The translations under genes were made by a program, and so were the position numbers. Below the pieces are notes generated by a model that saw only the letters and a program-made list of their open reading frames with translations, ran no database searches and had not been told where the DNA came from. Positions 22,701-34,468 of a stretch of DNA of 64,000 nucleotides are shown here, piece after piece (the stretch's first letter is position 1; each line of letters begins with the position of its first letter). This DNA comes from Zea mays. Its lineage: Eukaryota; Streptophyta; Magnoliopsida; Poales; Poaceae. The stretch covers positions 179,215,825 to 179,279,824 of the forward strand of contig NC_050096.1 of the NCBI RefSeq assembly GCF_902167145.1, read 5' to 3'.

Positions 22701-25700
22701 GTAAGGTGTTTATAGTGACGTTTATCCCGAAAGGTGTTAAGTCTGCGCATAAATAAGAGATAAGTGTACTTTGTGTAGTGTGGATTGATTTTGAGTGCAT
22801 ATGTCGCAAGAAATGGATTAGTGCGCGTATAGGAGATGAATGTGTGTGATGAAGTGGTGACATGCCTTTGTAGTCATCATGTCGTCTGTTTGGTGACTTA
22901 GCCGAATGTCGTGAAGAAATGTCGCTTACCTATGTGTTAATATTGTTACTCGGCGACTCTGTATAAATTTCCATGTGAAGTATGATTGAATTAGTCTATG
23001 TTTGCGATGTGTGGTGTAGTGGTGGTATGAAAAATGGGTTAGGAATCGATCGGCCAAATGCCAAGTTTGGTTAGAGTTGTTTTGTTACTTGGGAATGTGT
23101 GGTGAAGTGATGGCATTACTACGTAGCCGTCACGTCATCTATTGTGTGACTATGCTTAAGTGTGTCTTGATATAAGTTAGAGTAAGTCAAGTCTCTAAAA
23201 TGTGGAAATTCTTGAATTGTATAGAAGCTAAAATGTATTAATTGCTGTTTTGGGCTGCACGTACTGTTTTCGGTGTGCTGTATGTTTGATGAACTAAATT
23301 ATGTTTTCTGTAGATATGTTCTATAGAAAAGTGGTATATAACTTTATTATCTTGCTGGTGTTAAAATTTGACAGCCATAGGTCTGACCGTTTAGGAGTTA
23401 TGCTTTTTACAAATTCAGTAACTGAATCTGTCCAAATTCTGTACAGATTTCAGAAACTGCTTTGTTTGCTCAATTTAATGTTGCAATCAGTTCATGGTCG
23501 TTATAAGAAAGTTGTAGATACTTTTCTTATCTTGCTTGTGTTAAAATTTCACAACCATAGGCCTGACAGTTTAAGAGTTATGAATTTTTCAAACTGGTTG
23601 CTGTGTTCTGTCCACTGACAGAACATGTTTCGAAAACTGAATTGTTTGATTTAGTTCAGCATAGAATCACTTCTTTGTGATTATAAAAGTTGTGTAGTAC
23701 TTTTGCTGAGCTTTCCAAAAAGTCTTGGATCACTCTTTTTGGTGATCTGAAGCTTAAGTTATGGATGTTTAAAGTGTGAAGACTGAATCTGTCCAGTTCT
23801 GGACAGCACAGCCTTCATAGTGTATTTTACCCTTGATACATGTTAAACCAGCCAGTGATGTTTATAAATAATTTGTAGAACATTTAATTAGCTTTCTAGA
23901 AAGTCTAAGGTCACTTTGTTTGGATGTCTGAATCTTCAGTTATGAATTTTTAAAATCACAAGTCTGAATCTGTCCAAATCTGGACAGCGCTGTTGTGTTA
24001 ACACCTTTTGACCTTGCTAAGTGTTTAATCATGCTGTGATGACAATACCAAAGTTGTAAAGAACTTTTCAATCTTTCTAGAAAGTCCTAGTTTACTATTT
24101 GTGGGTAAATATGTTGTGAGTTATGACTGAAACAAGTGACTGCTGTATTGCTGTACAAAAATTCTGCTAGTGCGCTTTTGATTGTTTAGTTCACCCTTCT
24201 CGCTAAAAATGTTTGGTTTGCTCTTAAGTAATGTAGACTTGTCATGGTTAAGCTAGAGATGACAGGTATGTCTTGTTTTATATGTTCCTTTCTCTAGTGA
24301 TTGCGATATAGGAGTTCCATAGATACTGACGCTTATGTCCTCTATTGAATTTGTGTTGTCAGTGATGCTTGTGCACGATCAATAGGCGAACTAATAAAAA
24401 GCCGTATCCAAATAAACAAAATGCGCGTACTTGTGATGTCGTAGTTGTGTTGCGTAAATAAATAAAATAGTGTTGTCTTTTTAAAGGTGTTAATGTTGGA
24501 CGCCGATAACGTGTAGATAACGAATGCTAGCGTATGGTTGTCTACGGTGCCTTCCAAATTAAATGTTTGTTCGCTACCGTGTATTTATATATCTTGTGAT
24601 ATTTTTCATGGTATTCATACATATGCATCCTGCATCTCATTTATGACCGAGAGGTGGTGATCGTGCACGTGATGTGGTGCCAACCACAAGATGCAGTTGG
24701 TGGACGACCTGAAGACTGATGGACTTAACCAGTGGATGCTCGCCAAGCGAGTAGCTCCCCCAGCAAACACTATCTAAGTGTTAAATTAAAGGCAAGCCCC
24801 GGTTTTATGCATAACCTGTTCTATATGCTATTTTACTACACTTAATGTTTGTAGGCTTGTATTGTGCACTTAAGTGTAGGAGTTGATTGAAACCCTAGTT
24901 GCATGAACTCAGGAATCCTTTTGAGATGGATACTAGTATGCTAGGTCGAGTAGCTGCTTTGCTAATTAGGGATCTCGGTAGAAGTCGAGTGATTTTTCTA
25001 GCGCTCGCGCGAGGTCAGGAATTGGTTGTACCCACTTCATATCATATTGATGTTGGTCTGTGGACACAGATCCATGGGGATGCGTGGTCTACGAGATGAA
25101 AGTGGAATAAGGATTAACGTGCGGATACCTGTGTCAAGCGTTTGAATGTACTAAGCACATACCGAGAAATATGGTAAATCGGTAAGCCTAGTACCTGAGT
25201 GAACCTGCCCGCAGATTGCCCTCCTCACGCGACCTGAGACGTGGTCTCCCATTCCGGTTATGGTGGGTACAAGTGCGGTCACTGCACGACGGCAGTCGGG
25301 GTCAGTGAGGCATTGTACGCCAAGGCGGTGAGCCCCTTTCTGTTGCCAGGGAATCGATGGGGACGGTTGATGTGTGTGGGGACGGAGTGCCTCGCCACGT
25401 CGTGTGTTTAGGTTTACCTTGCAAGAATAAAAACTCGATTCAAATCGTCTGCTTCTCGCAGCTAATGAGACTGCTTGATCCATTGTACTGCATTGAGTAA
25501 TAAGTGGAAATGAGGTGACTGGCAAAAAAATGTTGATTGCAATAATGTTTGATACCATGTATGAATAGCTAGGTACTCATCTAGTCTAAAGGATTCTACT
25601 AAAACTTGAAAAGCTAAAACTTGTTTTTAGACTCAGCTAGTGCTTTTGGCAAACCAAACCCCTCAGCCAAACAGCTGCATGTCTAGAGGTAGAGGAGTAG

Positions 25701-26155
25701 ACTCCTCACACCGGGTAAGTCTAGCTGAGTATTAGTATACTCAGCCTTGCTTGTGGCATAATTTTTGCAGGTACTACTTAGGATGATTGGTTGATGGTGT
25801 GACTTGGCCTTCGTCCCTGCCACCGGGACAGACGGTCGAGTGGGTTACTGCTTCCGCAGGAGAGGACCAGGAGGAGTAGCGTGGCCAGGCTTCGCCATGT
25901 TACTCGGTTTTCTCCGTTAGTTATTTCCGCTGCATTAAAATTTATGGTTATTATTTCTGAAACTCTGATAATGTAATCACTAATGATACTTATTAAATTG
26001 TGGCATTATGTTTTATTGTATTTCTCTGTGCCTCACCTTCGTGTGAGCTAGTGGTATTCGATCCTGGATAAGTGGCTTTATCGGACGTTTTATTCCTATT
26101 TAAGTGTGGTCTAGCCTCTAAGGTGGGACTTAGGAACTTAAGTTGGAATAATTCG
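19784..26155 (+). mobile_element. Element A 3' LTR (lacks about the last 13 bp)
   Basis: Begins TGTGACACTCCAGGTGTC. It is the uninterrupted partner of 1-4543 plus 16695-18147, and contains the empty E site at 24729-24733. It stops at ATTCG (26155), missing the GGCGGTTCCGCCA seen at the end of the 5' LTR, and is fused directly to Sirevirus sequence with no TSD visible. The full LTR would be about 6.38 kb. Confidence 0.88.
20518..20549 (+). promoter_or_regulatory. Telo-box and TATA box, right copy
   Basis: Same arrangement as 329-360: AAACCCTAACCC then TATAAATATG. As the 3' LTR copy it could fire outward into flanking DNA. Confidence 0.55.
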
Positions 26156-26601
26156 TGTGCAAGGTTGATAGGAAGAGCACATCAGGGACGTGCCAGTTTC
26201 TAGGAAGGTCCCTGGTGTCCTGGATTTCCAAGAAACAAACATTTGTTGCCCTATCCACTGATGAGGCCGAGTACGTTGCCGCAGGACAGTGTTGCGCGCA
26301 ACTGCTTTAGATGAGGCAAACCCTTCGGGACTTTGGCTACAATCTGAGCAAAGTCCCACTCCTATGTGACAATGAGAGTGCAATCCGCTTGGAGGACAAT
26401 CCTGTTGAACACAGCCGCACTAAGCACATAGACATCCGGCATCACTTCCTGAGAGACCACCAGCAAAGGGGAGATATCGACATTTACCATATTAGCATCG
26501 AGAACGAGCTAGCCGATATCTTCACCAAGCCTTTAGATGAGAAAAGGTTCTACAGGTTGCGTAGTGAGCTAAATGTCTTAGATTCGCGTAACTTGGATTG
26601 A
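26156..26601 (+). pseudogene. Sirevirus C1: RNase H end of copia pol (fragment)
   Basis: The fragment opens inside the copia RNase H domain (aligned to C2 near 30480 and C3 near 57085), carries 'DEAEYVAAGQCCAQLL', a TAG at 26308-26310, then 'MRQTLRDFGYN', 'LLCDNESAIRLED', 'SRTKHIDIRHHFLRDH' and 'ADIFTKPLDEKRF', ending 'NLD' and a stop at 26599-26601. Everything upstream (gag, PR, integrase, RT) is missing at the junction with element A. The TAG sits at the same codon as stops in C2 and C3. Confidence 0.85.
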
Positions 26602-27092
26602 TCTATAGCATACATGTGTTCTATGCCTTTGATCATGTTACTTTAAGCTTTACTATCTTTAATTGCTTATATGTGGTTCTCAAGTTGTACAAGTCATCCC
26701 CGGACCTCACAAGTCCCTATGCACATGATGCACATGTTTAGGGGGAGGATGTGCTACAACTTGACTCCTTTGAGACTAACCTGGTTGTTTGAGTGCACTT
26801 GAAGTAGTCTTGAAGGAACATTGAAAGGGAAAGTGAACTTGGACAAGGAAAGAGCTTCCACTGCATTCCGGTAAAATGTATCTTGTCCTACGTTCCTTTT
26901 TTGTGTTCTCATTGCCTTTTCACTTCAATTTGACATTTTGGTGAGGCAATGGGGTTAAAGGGCCAAAAGTTATCCCGTTTTGGTGCTTAATACCAAAGGG
27001 GGAGAAAATTAAGGCCAAAGCAAATGGATCAGCCAACCACTTGTGAACTTTGAAAATAGTAGAGTTAGAATTTGTATTTTGTCCAAAATACT
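26602..27092 (+). mobile_element. Sirevirus C1: 3' non-coding part, cut by element D
   Basis: Holds two internal PPT-like tracts (TTTAGGGGGAGGAT at 26737-26750; CAAAGGGGGAGAAAATT at 26994-27010), a described Sirevirus trait. It ends at ...AAAATACT, exactly where D's LTR begins. The rest of C1, with its 3' LTR, should lie beyond 64000. It matches the reverse complement of C2 at about 29490-30061. Confidence 0.8.
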
Positions 27093-28222
27093 TGTTACAC
27101 CCGAGTTTCGGGGCACTAAGACCCAGGTGCGAACATAATCACCAGGTATGCTGGGACCAAGTCTCACACATATGATGAATCATGACACAGGATCGAATAT
27201 CACATCTTTACTATATAATAGGAGTTCTATACAAAATAAATAAATAATTACATTATAAGGAGATAACGGTCCAGCAACCCAAAGTTGACTGGGAGACGAC
27301 GGCCTAGACCTCTCATGAACTCGTCACAGCATCCTCCAAGCGCCTCATCCTGCGGTACCCGTTCTTGACCTGTGGGGGGTGTGAGACAGCAAGAGTGAGC
27401 TCACATACGTTCATAGCTCAACAAGTTGTGGGGAATAATATGCATGAACTCGCCAAAGGTGGGAGTTCACGTGAAGTGTAAGGCTTACCAAAGAGGATGG
27501 TTAGAGCTGAGCATTGCTTTTAAAGTTGGTCAAATATTTATTAGCAATTACTAAAGTATAAGTAAATACCAACTCAATTAAGTAGTAGAACAAAAGTGAT
27601 AACAACACCTGCGATGCAATGCATATGACAAATTGAATTTAATTCCATAAATTAATCATGTGAGGGTCCGAGCTGCTCATGACCGTGAGCACGGCTAATA
27701 TACCAGTTTTACACTCTGCAGAGGTTGCACATCTTTACCCACAAGTCATGTTACCCATCTGCCAAGGGATAGCGACTCCCAGACACCTCTACCTTGGAGG
27801 CGAGGCAGGGTAACACTGCGATGCCTTTACAAAGTTCCACTAGCTTCAGAAAACCCGCTACAGTTTATAGGAATCTTCAATGCAGGGACCCCTCACCTGA
27901 CCGCCATCGCAGCAAAATCAACCCAAGGGCCTCCCTACACTGACCACTCCCCTATTGCCCTTGCCCCTTTCGGGTAAGGTAGTCTTCCACTAGCTTTCCT
28001 AATTAGTCAGCCAAGGGCGTCCCATACCACCCTTGTGGTAGCACTGTTTTCTCGGGTGGTCGCTCCATGTTCCAATTAATATAATGATCTTAACATGAAC
28101 AGTAAATAACAACTGATAGTAAAAGTATAATCATGAATAATGTGTATCTCTATACCCAAAACCACATAAACAATAGCAGGTACTACCCAAAAAATCAGTG
28201 GTGAACAAGGTATAAAGATAGT
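27093..28222 (-). mobile_element. Element D 3' LTR, distal part
   Basis: Starts TGTTACACCCGAGTTTCGGG and matches D's 5' LTR at 62282-63389 at a few percent divergence. It breaks off at 28220-28222 (AGT shared with C2), so D's LTR has lost at least the ~610 bp that follow in the 5' LTR inside the window. No gene is visible in it. Confidence 0.85.
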
Positions 28223-29180
28223 AAGGGAGGGAAAGCAATACACGCAAGACTCAATTCGCAGCACACACACGCACACAAGTCAAGACTTGAGCTCAAAACA
28301 TGGCGCAGGGAGTTCACAACTCAAACGGAGCTCAAATCACTAACACAACAATCCAAATGCGTGGAGGCGGAGTCTAGGAGTCTTAAGATGCTTAGAGAAT
28401 GCTTGGTGTTATGCTCCATGCGCCTAGTGGTCTCTTTTATAGCCCCAAGGCAGCTAGGAGCCGTTGGAGATCAACTTGGAAGGCAAATCTTGCCTTCTGT
28501 CGAGTGGTGCACCGGACAGTCCGGTGCACCACCGGACATGAACAGTAAGCGTCCGATGCACGATCTCCTTACTAATCGGGCGCAGTCGACCATTGGGCCT
28601 CGAGTCCGGTTGGCGCACCGGACACTGTCCGGTGTGCCCAACCGACCGTTGGCGTGGGCCACGCGTCGCCCGCTGATTGCGCAGCCGACTGTTGGCCGCG
28701 AGCGCCGTTGGCTCACCGGACAGTCTGGTGATTTTTAGCCGCAGCGCATTTTCCATTTCTTGAGAGCGACGAGTTCGTCGCCTAAGACTTGGGCGCGGGC
28801 GCTGATGACTCACCGGACAGTCCGGTGATTTGTAGCCACGTCGCCACGCCGATTCCCGAGAGCAGCCAGATTGCCGCTGGGCCAGCCTGGGCACTGCACA
28901 CTATCCGGTGCACCACTAGATAGTCCGGTGCGCCACAACTGGTGCTGGTTTGGCTGAACCGAGCCAATCTTTCTCAATCTCTTTTTCTCTTTTCTTGGCT
29001 ATGTCTCTAGCACTTAGATAAACATGTTAGTACCAAAAACAATTTACTAAGTCTAGAACCATACCTTGTCCTTTGATGTGCACTTTTCACCTCTTTAGCA
29101 CATATGAGTTTAAAACAATTTTTGGGCATTCAATCACCAAAACAATTATAGAAATGGCACAAAGGCACATTTCCCTTTCA
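28220..29180 (-). repeat. C2 3' LTR (truncated by about 360 bp)
   Basis: Matches 46741-47757. The segment equivalent to 46377-46740 (the LTR's end) is gone. It has a minus-strand TATA box at 28433-28441 (CTATAAAAG) and several CACCGGACAGTCCGGTG-type palindromes between about 28500 and 28935. Confidence 0.88.
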
Positions 29181-30061
29181 ATCTCCCCCTGGTGATTTAT
29201 GCCAACACATTAAGAAAGCAACTAAGAAGTGCAAATTTGAGACCAAATTTTCCTTCACTTAGTATTTGGTATATTTGGATCACTTTTTCCACCACTTGGT
29301 TTGTTTTTGCAAATCAAATTCTTTTTCCTATCTCTAAGTCAAACACACTTGTCTGGGCAAATAGAGAGATATTCCAAGAATGAATTTGATCAAGTGCCCA
29401 AACCCCCCCCCCCCCCCTTTTCCCCATAATCAAAATTCTCCCCCATAAGAGACCAAATTTTGTAATAAGAGTAATTTGGACAGGATACAAATTCTAGCTG
29501 GTGAGGCTGATCCATTTTCAAAATTCACCAAAACAATTCATTCAAACTCATATTCTTTTTCCTTACTCTAAATTTTCAAAATTCACAAAATTCACAAGTG
29601 GTTGGCTGATCCATTTACTTTGGCCTTAATTTCTCCCCCTTTGGCATTAAGCACCAAAACGGGAAAACTTTTGGCCCTTTAACCCCGTTGCCTCACCAAA
29701 ATGTCAAATAAGAGCAAAAAGGCAATGAGAGCATTAGTATGAACTGGGAATTAAATACACTTATACCGGAGGGCAGTGGAAGTCTTTTCGTCGTACAAGT
29801 TCATTTTCCCTTTCAATGGTCCTTCGAGACTACTTCAAGTGTACTCAAACAAACAAGTTAGTTTCAAAGGAGTCAAGTTGTAGCTCATCTCCCCCTAAAC
29901 ATCTGCATCATTTGCATACGGACTTGTGAGGTCCAGGGATGACTTGTACAACTTGAGCACCACAAATAAACAATAAACGATGTAAATGCTCAAAGTAACA
30001 TGATCAGAGGCATGAAACACATGTATGCGATAGATCAATCTAACTTACGCAAATCTAATAC
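29181..30061 (-). other. C2 3' non-coding region with PPT and PPT-like tracts
   Basis: The PPT (minus ACCAGGGGGAGAT) abuts the LTR at 29181-29193. Further purine tracts lie at 29629-29643 and 29887-29901. A run of 15 C residues occurs at 29403-29417. No open frame of interest. Confidence 0.75.
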
Positions 30062-31860
30062 ATTTAGCTCACTACGCAATCTGCAAAACCTTTTCTCATC
30101 TAAAGGCTTGGTGAAGATATTGGCTAGCTGGTTCTCGGTGCTAATGTGGTAAACATCGATATCTCCCTTTTGCTGGTGGTCTCTCAGGAAGTGATGCCGG
30201 ATGTCTATGTGCTTAGTGCAGCTGTGTTCAACAGGATTATCCGCAGGTGGATTGCACTCTCATTGTCACATAGGATTGGGACTTTGCTCAAATTGTAGCC
30301 AAAGTCCCGGAGGGTTTGCCTCATCTAAAGCAGTTGCGCGCAACACTGTCCTGCGACAACGTACTCGGCCTCGGCGGTGGATAGGGCAACATATGTTTGT
30401 TTCTTGTTGCTCTAGGACACCAGGGACCTTCCTAGAAACTGGCACGTCCCTGATGTGCTCTTCCTATCTATCTTGCACCCGGCATAGTCGGAATCTAAGT
30501 ATCCGATTAAGTCAAAGGTAGACCCCTTTGGATACCAGACCCCGAAGCAAGGCGTAGAAACTAAATACCTAAGAATTCGCTTAACGGCCACAAGGTGACA
30601 CTCCTTGGGGTCGGATTGAAATCTAGCACACATGCATACACTAAGCATAATGTCTGGTCTACTAGCACAAAGATAAAGTAATGAACCTATCATTGACCGG
30701 TATGCCTTTTGATCAACGGACTTACCTACTTTGTTGAGGTCAAGATGGCCGTCAGTTCCCATAGGTGTCTTTGCGGGCTTAGCATCCTTCATTCCAAACC
30801 TCTTGAGAAGATCTTGAGTATACTTTGTTTGGGAGATGAAGGTGCCGTCCTTGAGTTGCTTCACTTGGAATCCAAGGAAGTAGGTCAGCTCGCCCATCAT
30901 CGACATCTTGAACTTTTGGATCATCACCCTGCTAAACTCCTCACAAGACTTTTGGTTAGTAGAACCAAATATTATGTCATCAACATAAATTTGACAAACA
31001 AAAAGATCACCATTACAAGTCTTTGTGAAAAGAGTGGGATCGGCTTTCCCAACCTTGAAAGAATTAGAAATAAGGAAATCTCTAAGGCATTCATACCATG
31101 CTCTTGGGGCTTGCTTAAGTCCATAGAGCACCTTAGAGAGCTTATATACATGGTCGGGATACCTGTCATCCTCAAAGCCAGGGGGTTGTTCCACGTATAC
31201 CTCCTCCTTGATTGGTCCATTTAGGAAAGCGCTCTTCACTTCCATTTGAAACAACTTAAATGAATGGTGAGCGGCATAGGCTAATAAAATCCAAATTGAT
31301 TCTAACCTAGCCATAGGAGCAAAGGTCTCCTCAAAATCCAAACCTGTGACTTGGGCATAACCTTTTGCCACAAGTCGAGCCTTGTTTCTTGTCACCACTC
31401 CATGCTCGTCTTGCTTGTTGCGGAACACCCACTCGGTTCCCACAACTTTTTTCTTTGGACGTGGCATCAGGCTCTAGACTTCATTCCTTTTGAAGTTGTT
31501 GAGCTCTTCCTGCATGGCCAACACCCAGTCCGGATCCTGTCAGGCCTCTTCTACCCTGAAAGGCTCAATAGAAGAGACAAATGAGTAATGCTCACAAAAA
31601 TTAGCTAATTGTGAGCGAGTAGTTACTCCCTTGCTGATGTCACCTACAATTTGATCGACGGGGTGATGTCTTTGGATTGTTGCTCAGACTTGAGTTGGAG
31701 GGGCTCGTGGTGCTTCTTCCTCCATAACCTGTTCTTCCTATGCTCCCCCTTGATCCTACCCCTCTTCTTGAGGTACCTGTACATCGTCTTGAGTTGAGGG
31801 ATGCACCATTGTAGAGGAGGAGGGTTGATCTTGTTCTTGTAGTTCCTGTGGTCGCACATC
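30062..31860 (-). pseudogene. C2 pol, RT and RNase H part
   Basis: Copia RT with '[20 protein letters not shown]', '[20 protein letters not shown]', '[13 protein letters not shown]' and the catalytic 'YVDDIIFGS' (plus about 30971-30995), then RNase H '[14 protein letters not shown]'. Stops: TAG 31474-31476 just before the RT, TAG 30412-30414 at a Trp codon (C1 and C3 have TGG), and TAG 30325-30327 before 'MRQTLRDFGYN'. 'ESIWILLAY' and 'QMEVKSAF' show additional drift. Residual homology ends near 30062. Confidence 0.88.
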
Positions 31861-31875
31861 ACCTACCGCCATAGT

Positions 31876-33237
31876 TCACATTGCAGCCGTCGAAACCTCA
31901 TCCTCATCTACATCATCAAGATCAACTTGCTCTCTTGGAGAGCCATTAGTCTCATCAAATACAACGTCGCTAGAGACTTCAACTAATCCTGACGATTTGT
32001 TGAAGACTCTATATGCCTTTGTATTTGAGTCATATCCTAGTAAAAACCCTTCTACTGCCTTGGGAGCAAATTTCGAATGTCTACCTTTCTTCACCAGAAT
32101 GTAGCATTTGCTCCCAAATACACGAAAATAAGAAACATTGGGTTTGTTACCAGAAAGGAGTTCGTAGGAAGTCTTCTTGAGGAGACGGTGCAGATAGAGC
32201 CGGTTGATGGCATGGCAAGCTGTGTTCACAGTTCTGACCAAAACCGCTCAGACGTCTTGTACTCTCCAAGCATCGTTCTTGCCATGTCGATTAGCGTCTT
32301 GTTCTTCCTCTCAACCACACTGTTTTGATGTGGTGTGTAGGGAGCGGAGAACTCGTGCTTGATGCCTTCCTCCTCAAGATACTCTTCAACCTGCAAATTC
32401 TTGAACTCGGATCCATTGTCGCTTCTTATCTTTTTCACCTTTAGCTCAAACTCATTTTGAGCTCTCCTTAAGAAGCGCTTTAGGGTTCCTTGGGTTTCGG
32501 ATTTGTCCTGCAAAAAGAATACCCAAGTGAAGCGGGAAAAATCATCAACTATCACAAGATCATACTTACTCCCCCAGATGCTGAGATAGGCGACGGGGCC
32601 AAAGAGATCCATGTGGAGCAGTTCTAGTGGTCTTGATGTCGTCATTACATTCTTGTTGTGATGAGTGCTTCCCACCTGTTTCCCTGCTTGGCATGTCGCA
32701 CAAGGTCTGTCTTTCTCAAAGTAGACATCTATTAGTCCTAACACATGATCTCCCTTTAGAAGCTTATGAAGGTTCTTCATCCCAACATGTAATAGACGAC
32801 GATGCCAAAGCCAGCCCATATTAGTCTTAGCTATTAAGCATGCATCTAGATCGGCATTCTCTTTCAAAAAATCAACTAAATAGAGTTTGCCGTCTAATAC
32901 ACCCTTAAAGGCTAATGAACCATCACTCCTTCTAAAGACAGATACATCCATATTTGTAAATAAACAATTGTAGCCCATGTGACACAATTGACTTACAGAC
33001 AGTAGATTGTACCCGAGCGACTCTACTAAAAATACATTTGATATTGAGTGCTCAATTGTGATGGCTATCTTTCCCAATCCTTTAACCTTGCCTTGGTTCC
33101 CATCTCCAAAGATAATAGTATCCTGGGAATCCATGTTCTTGACGTAGGAGGTGAACATCTTCTTCTCCCCCGTCATGTGGTTTGTGCATCCACTGTCGAT
33201 AATCCAGCTTGATCCCCCGGATGCATAAATCTGCAAG
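31876..33237 (-). pseudogene. C2 pol, protease and integrase part
   Basis: Protease motif 'WIIDSGCTNHMTG' near 33190. The integrase has the HHCC module ('LWHRRLLHVGMKNL' ... 'CATCQAGKQ'), the D,D,E core ('MDLFGPVAY', 'SDNGSEF', 'VVERKNK') and the copia 'KPNVSYFRVFGSKC' region. A frameshift separates the frames at 32226-32241. S is inserted five codons upstream of the protease. Confidence 0.88.
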
Positions 33238-33242
33238 GTATT

Positions 33243-34414
33243 TGTCGGTACCCTGAAACAGGGGTACCCCTTACTACAACATGAACACGCGATGCCCACG
33301 CGGCTATCTCTAGTCGCGTGGTGAACAACACCCGACCTCACCATGTGGACGGCTCCGGGACCGCCACGTGGCCGGAGAAGACGATATACTCCAAGGTATC
33401 AACAGTGGGCCCGGACCCCCATGGGAAAGTGTCAGACCCCTGCATATACAGACCGGACCCCCGGGTAAGGTCCAGGACCTCCATGGGCGCGAACCGGACC
33501 TCTGGGACAGGCCCCGGACCCCTCTGTGTGGGGTCCGGGCCGCTCACAGCGGGGTCCCGGGATTCCGGGACAAAGAATACCCTGACCTGAGTCAAGGTCA
33601 GGCAGGGGTCCGGAACAGACACGTGTCTGGGCCTTATCCTGTGCGCTTCCGCTCCCCGCTCAGGCGGAGACCCGATGCTGCCACATGGCCTACCGTGCGT
33701 GATGTAAAGCAACGGGCGGAGCCTAACGTAAGGCCTTTGGGCCGCACGGCCTCTGCATTTATTGCAGATAAGGCGTGCCGCCTGTCAATTCCACTGGCTG
33801 GTGATGTGCCGCCTCGGCATTTAACGAGCCATGTCCATTCCACTGGCAGGCGATGTGCCGCCTCAGCATTTAATGTGCCCTATCCACTCCGCTGGCAGGC
33901 GGCGACCAGGCCATCCCGCAGACGGCGTGCCTGTCCATTCCATTAGCAGGCAGTACGCCCATGCTGCAGCGTACAATATGCTCATCATCACTCGTGCGTT
34001 ACCGAGGAAGCAGCGCGGGATATCAATACTATACGCACTACGTACATTACTGCACATGGAGATTACCCGGACGTTGCAAGTGTTAGTTATTTCCCTCCAT
34101 TTTGCCCCTGGGCCCACATGTCGGGGCTCAACACCCTTGTACGTGCCCCCCCTTGAGCTATAAAAGGGGAGGCACGCAATGTTACAAGGCAAGCTCACTT
34201 AGACTCTCAAGACACACATGCTTCCAAGCTCTGGCAATACAGCACACAGTGGAGAAGGGTATTACGCTCTAGCGGCCCGAACCACTCTAAATCCTCGGTG
34301 TTCTTGTGTTCATCCCGGAACCATCTAGCAGGCAAAACGCTTAGGCCCCCTCCTCATATTAGGATTTAGGGCGGGTGCATTCCGCCACCCGGCCGGAGAT
34401 TTTCCTCTCCGACA
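33243..34414 (+). mobile_element. S: solo LTR of a gypsy element
   Basis: 1172 bp beginning TGTCGGTACC and ending CTCTCCGACA, flanked by the direct repeat GTATT (33238-33242 and 34415-34419). No interior or second LTR is present, so this is a solo LTR left by LTR-LTR recombination. A TATA box at 34158-34167 (CTATAAAAGG) gives plus orientation. It sits at the gag/pol border of C2. Confidence 0.93.
33784..33955 (+). repeat. ~50-bp tandem repeat in solo LTR S
   Basis: Four units built around 'ATTCCACTGGCAGGCGATGT' and 'GCCGCCTC.GCATTTAA', progressively diverged to the right. Internal to U3 of the solo LTR. Confidence 0.7.
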
Positions 34415-34419
34415 GTATT

Positions 34420-34463
34420 TAAGCTTGGGTCTTAGGTACCCAACTCTTGTTGGGTCCTACAAG
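34420..34463 (-). pseudogene. C2 gag C terminus, isolated between S and B
   Basis: Minus-strand reading gives 'GPNKSWVPKTQA' then TAA, the same ending as C3 gag ('WVPKNKA', stop at 54260). It joins C2 sequence at 43993 across element B. Confidence 0.8.
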
Positions 34464-34468
34464 GTTAG
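34464..34468. other. Target-site duplication of element B, left copy (GTTAG)
   Basis: GTTAG recurs at 43988-43992 after the right LTR. C2 reads through once B and one copy are removed. Confidence 0.95.
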
